DNA from: Treponema sp.
GTDB lineage: Bacteria > Spirochaetota > Spirochaetia > Treponematales > Treponemataceae
Direction of reading: 5' to 3'
Assembly: GCA_016294105.1 (NCBI GenBank)
Contig: JAEDCN010000038.1
Coordinates: forward strand, 1-20,569
Length of the DNA: 20,569 nt
Part shown: positions 19,841-20,569 of the stretch, one piece after another
Numbering within the stretch: the first letter of the stretch is position 1
Layout: each line of letters opens with the position of its first letter
Made by a program: the position numbers and the translations under genes
Notes under the pieces: generated by a model
What the model saw: only the letters and a program-made list of their open reading frames with translations
What the model was told of the DNA's origin: nothing
Databases searched by the model: none

Positions 19841-20386
19841 TTATTCAAAGAAAAGATAAACTTCAAAAAAAACTGCAGAAATTTTTCCCAACACAAGCTC
19901 TTGATTGGCTAATTCCACCAGCTGGTTTTTTACCAAGCCTTCTCCCATAGCTTTTAGCTGACTGGCAGTACGATTTGAAAAAAAATCTAGCACCAGAGTC
20001 TTGAATCGAGCTTTCTTTGTGGAAACCTCCTCTTGAAAGGCTGGATCGGTGTTATCGTAGGAAAACCATGGCTCAAGAATAATCAGAGCGGTGGATTGAT
20101 TTTCCGAATCAGCTTTTGTTGTGGCCCGAATTTGCCCAAGATTGATGTAGGAGCCAAAGTCACCGCTGGTTACTGTAGGTTTTTCAGTTGTTGCAGATTG
20201 TGCTTCCTGCTGAGCCTGTTGTGCTTGCTGAATTTGCTCTTCTGGTGTGGGACCACGCTGGCTAGGATAAAAGGTACTTTGTTCCTGCGGCTTTGACGAA
20301 CCAACAACTAATCCCGTTCCAATGATGATAACCAAGATTATGAGAATGCAGATTCCACCAAGGATTTTGTTGAGGGTGACTTTCAT
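19841..20386 (-). CDS. FliL-like flagellar basal body-associated protein
   Basis: A 181-aa protein. A single N-terminal membrane anchor (residues about 9-29, LGGICILIILVIIIGTGLVV) is followed by a Gln/Pro-rich linker with repeated QQAQQ units (about 50-65) and a FliL-type periplasmic domain. That domain has INLGQIRATTK, a DPAFQEEV segment, DFFSNRTASQLKAMGE and the closing LVLGKISAVFFEVYLFFE. FliL proteins sit next to the flagellar stator and tune torque. No other flagellar gene is present, so this may be a second FliL-type paralogue, as spirochaetes can have. ATG 20386 has no ribosome binding site; a TATACT box ends seven bases upstream, again a leaderless layout. Confidence 0.78.
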   Translation of the reverse strand: MKVTLNKILGGICILIILVIIIGTGLVVGSSKPQEQSTFYPSQRGPTPEEQIQQAQQAQQEAQSATTEKPTVTSGDFGSYINLGQIRATTKADSENQSTALIILEPWFSYDNTDPAFQEEVSTKKARFKTLVLDFFSNRTASQLKAMGEGLVKNQLVELANQELVLGKISAVFFEVYLFFE

Positions 20387-20393
20387 GGGGTGC

Positions 20394-20399
20394 AGTATA
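20394..20399 (-). promoter_or_regulatory. -10 box TATACT for the FliL-like gene (leaderless arrangement)
   Basis: On the minus strand TATACT ends seven bases before ATG 20386, so RNA would start at about the first codon. The -35 box is weak (TTTAAT at 17 bases). Confidence 0.45.
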
Positions 20400-20424
20400 G
20401 CATGGAAGAATCAAAGATTAAAGT

Positions 20425-20501
20425 GGTGGCTGGGAACCCCTACCCAGCCTCGCACTTCGCTACGCTCACAGTTCGGCTGTGCAGGGAACCTCCCAGCCAC
20501 C
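20425..20501. repeat. dispersed repeat with hairpin ends, right copy
   Basis: A 77-base element bounded by the perfect inverted repeat GGTGGCTGGGA / TCCCAGCCACC. Inside it is the tract shared with the left window end (20431-20461) and a small CACAG-TTCGG-CTGTG hairpin (20467-20481). It fills the divergent region upstream of the FliL-like gene. Four T residues follow it on the plus strand. Confidence 0.65.
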
Positions 20502-20523
20502 TTTTACTCTTTCGTTCACGGGC

Positions 20524-20569
20524 TATACTGTGAATAGATGGGGGCTGGTTCTAGAACATTATCTTCTGG
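20524..20569 (+). other. possible promoter and first codons of a gene leaving the window
   Basis: TATACT (20524-20529) lies eight bases before an ATG at 20538. From there the frame stays open for the ten complete codons left (MGAGSRTLSS). The spacing matches the other leaderless-type starts here, but too little sequence remains to call a gene. Confidence 0.3.

Noticed and set aside
1..20569. tRNA, rRNA, CRISPR arrays, phage structural genes or complete insertion sequences
   Set aside because: I looked on both strands and saw no cloverleaf, regular repeat-spacer pattern, transposase or integrase motif.

Overview
The window looks like the chromosome of an anaerobic spirochaete, most likely a Treponema relative. 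Pointers are a FliL-type flagellar protein in an ECF-sigma neighbourhood, NADP-type glutamate dehydrogenase, an OAH-sulfhydrylase-type enzyme, a HisK-type PHP histidinol phosphatase and tandem SGNH hydrolases. The taxonomic call rests on protein resemblance only.

Layout. (1) 110-3936, all on the minus strand: a short-chain dehydrogenase, an orphan D12-class adenine DNA methyltransferase, an lrgA-lrgB pair, and a HigB/HigA-type toxin-antitoxin module whose toxin lacks a normal start codon where family homology begins. (2) 4173-7719, plus strand: gdhA, a terminator/attenuator-like structure, a PLP-dependent OAH sulfhydrylase, and a PHP phosphatase that starts directly after it. (3) 7794-10530: a YkvA-like protein, two unrecognised proteins of 209 and 305 aa, and a 50-aa protein, all on the minus strand with strong ribosome binding sites and hairpins between units. 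They face a divergent XRE-type regulator. This is the best candidate for an undescribed module. (4) 10556-12523: a wrecked phosphate-uptake locus. A periodic Pho-box-like promoter and the first 64 codons of pstS are followed by about 1.15 kb of A+T-richer foreign DNA, then the last two thirds of phoU. The foreign piece holds a complete 92-aa gene with its own promoter and terminator, and the C-terminal part of a PGN_0703-like PD-(D/E)XK nuclease. The rest of pstS, pstC, pstA, pstB and the start of phoU are missing. (5) 12539-14330, minus strand: an SdpR/SdpI-type repressor-immunity operon, then a 4HBT thioesterase coupled to a DUF1622 membrane protein. (6) 14498-17469, plus strand: two consecutive SGNH/GDSL hydrolases. 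(7) 17519-20386, minus strand: a CoA-binding protein, an unrecognised 88-aa protein, an ECF sigma factor with a zinc-binding anti-sigma factor and a small membrane protein, and a FliL-like protein. The window begins and ends with opposite-facing copies of a dispersed repeat.

Two themes recur. Several genes have a TATACT -10 box only 6 to 8 bases before the start codon and no Shine-Dalgarno sequence, which suggests leaderless mRNAs. The middle of the window is a mosaic of G+C-rich and A+T-richer blocks, which fits repeated gain and loss of accessory DNA. Functions assigned here come from motif recognition without database searches.
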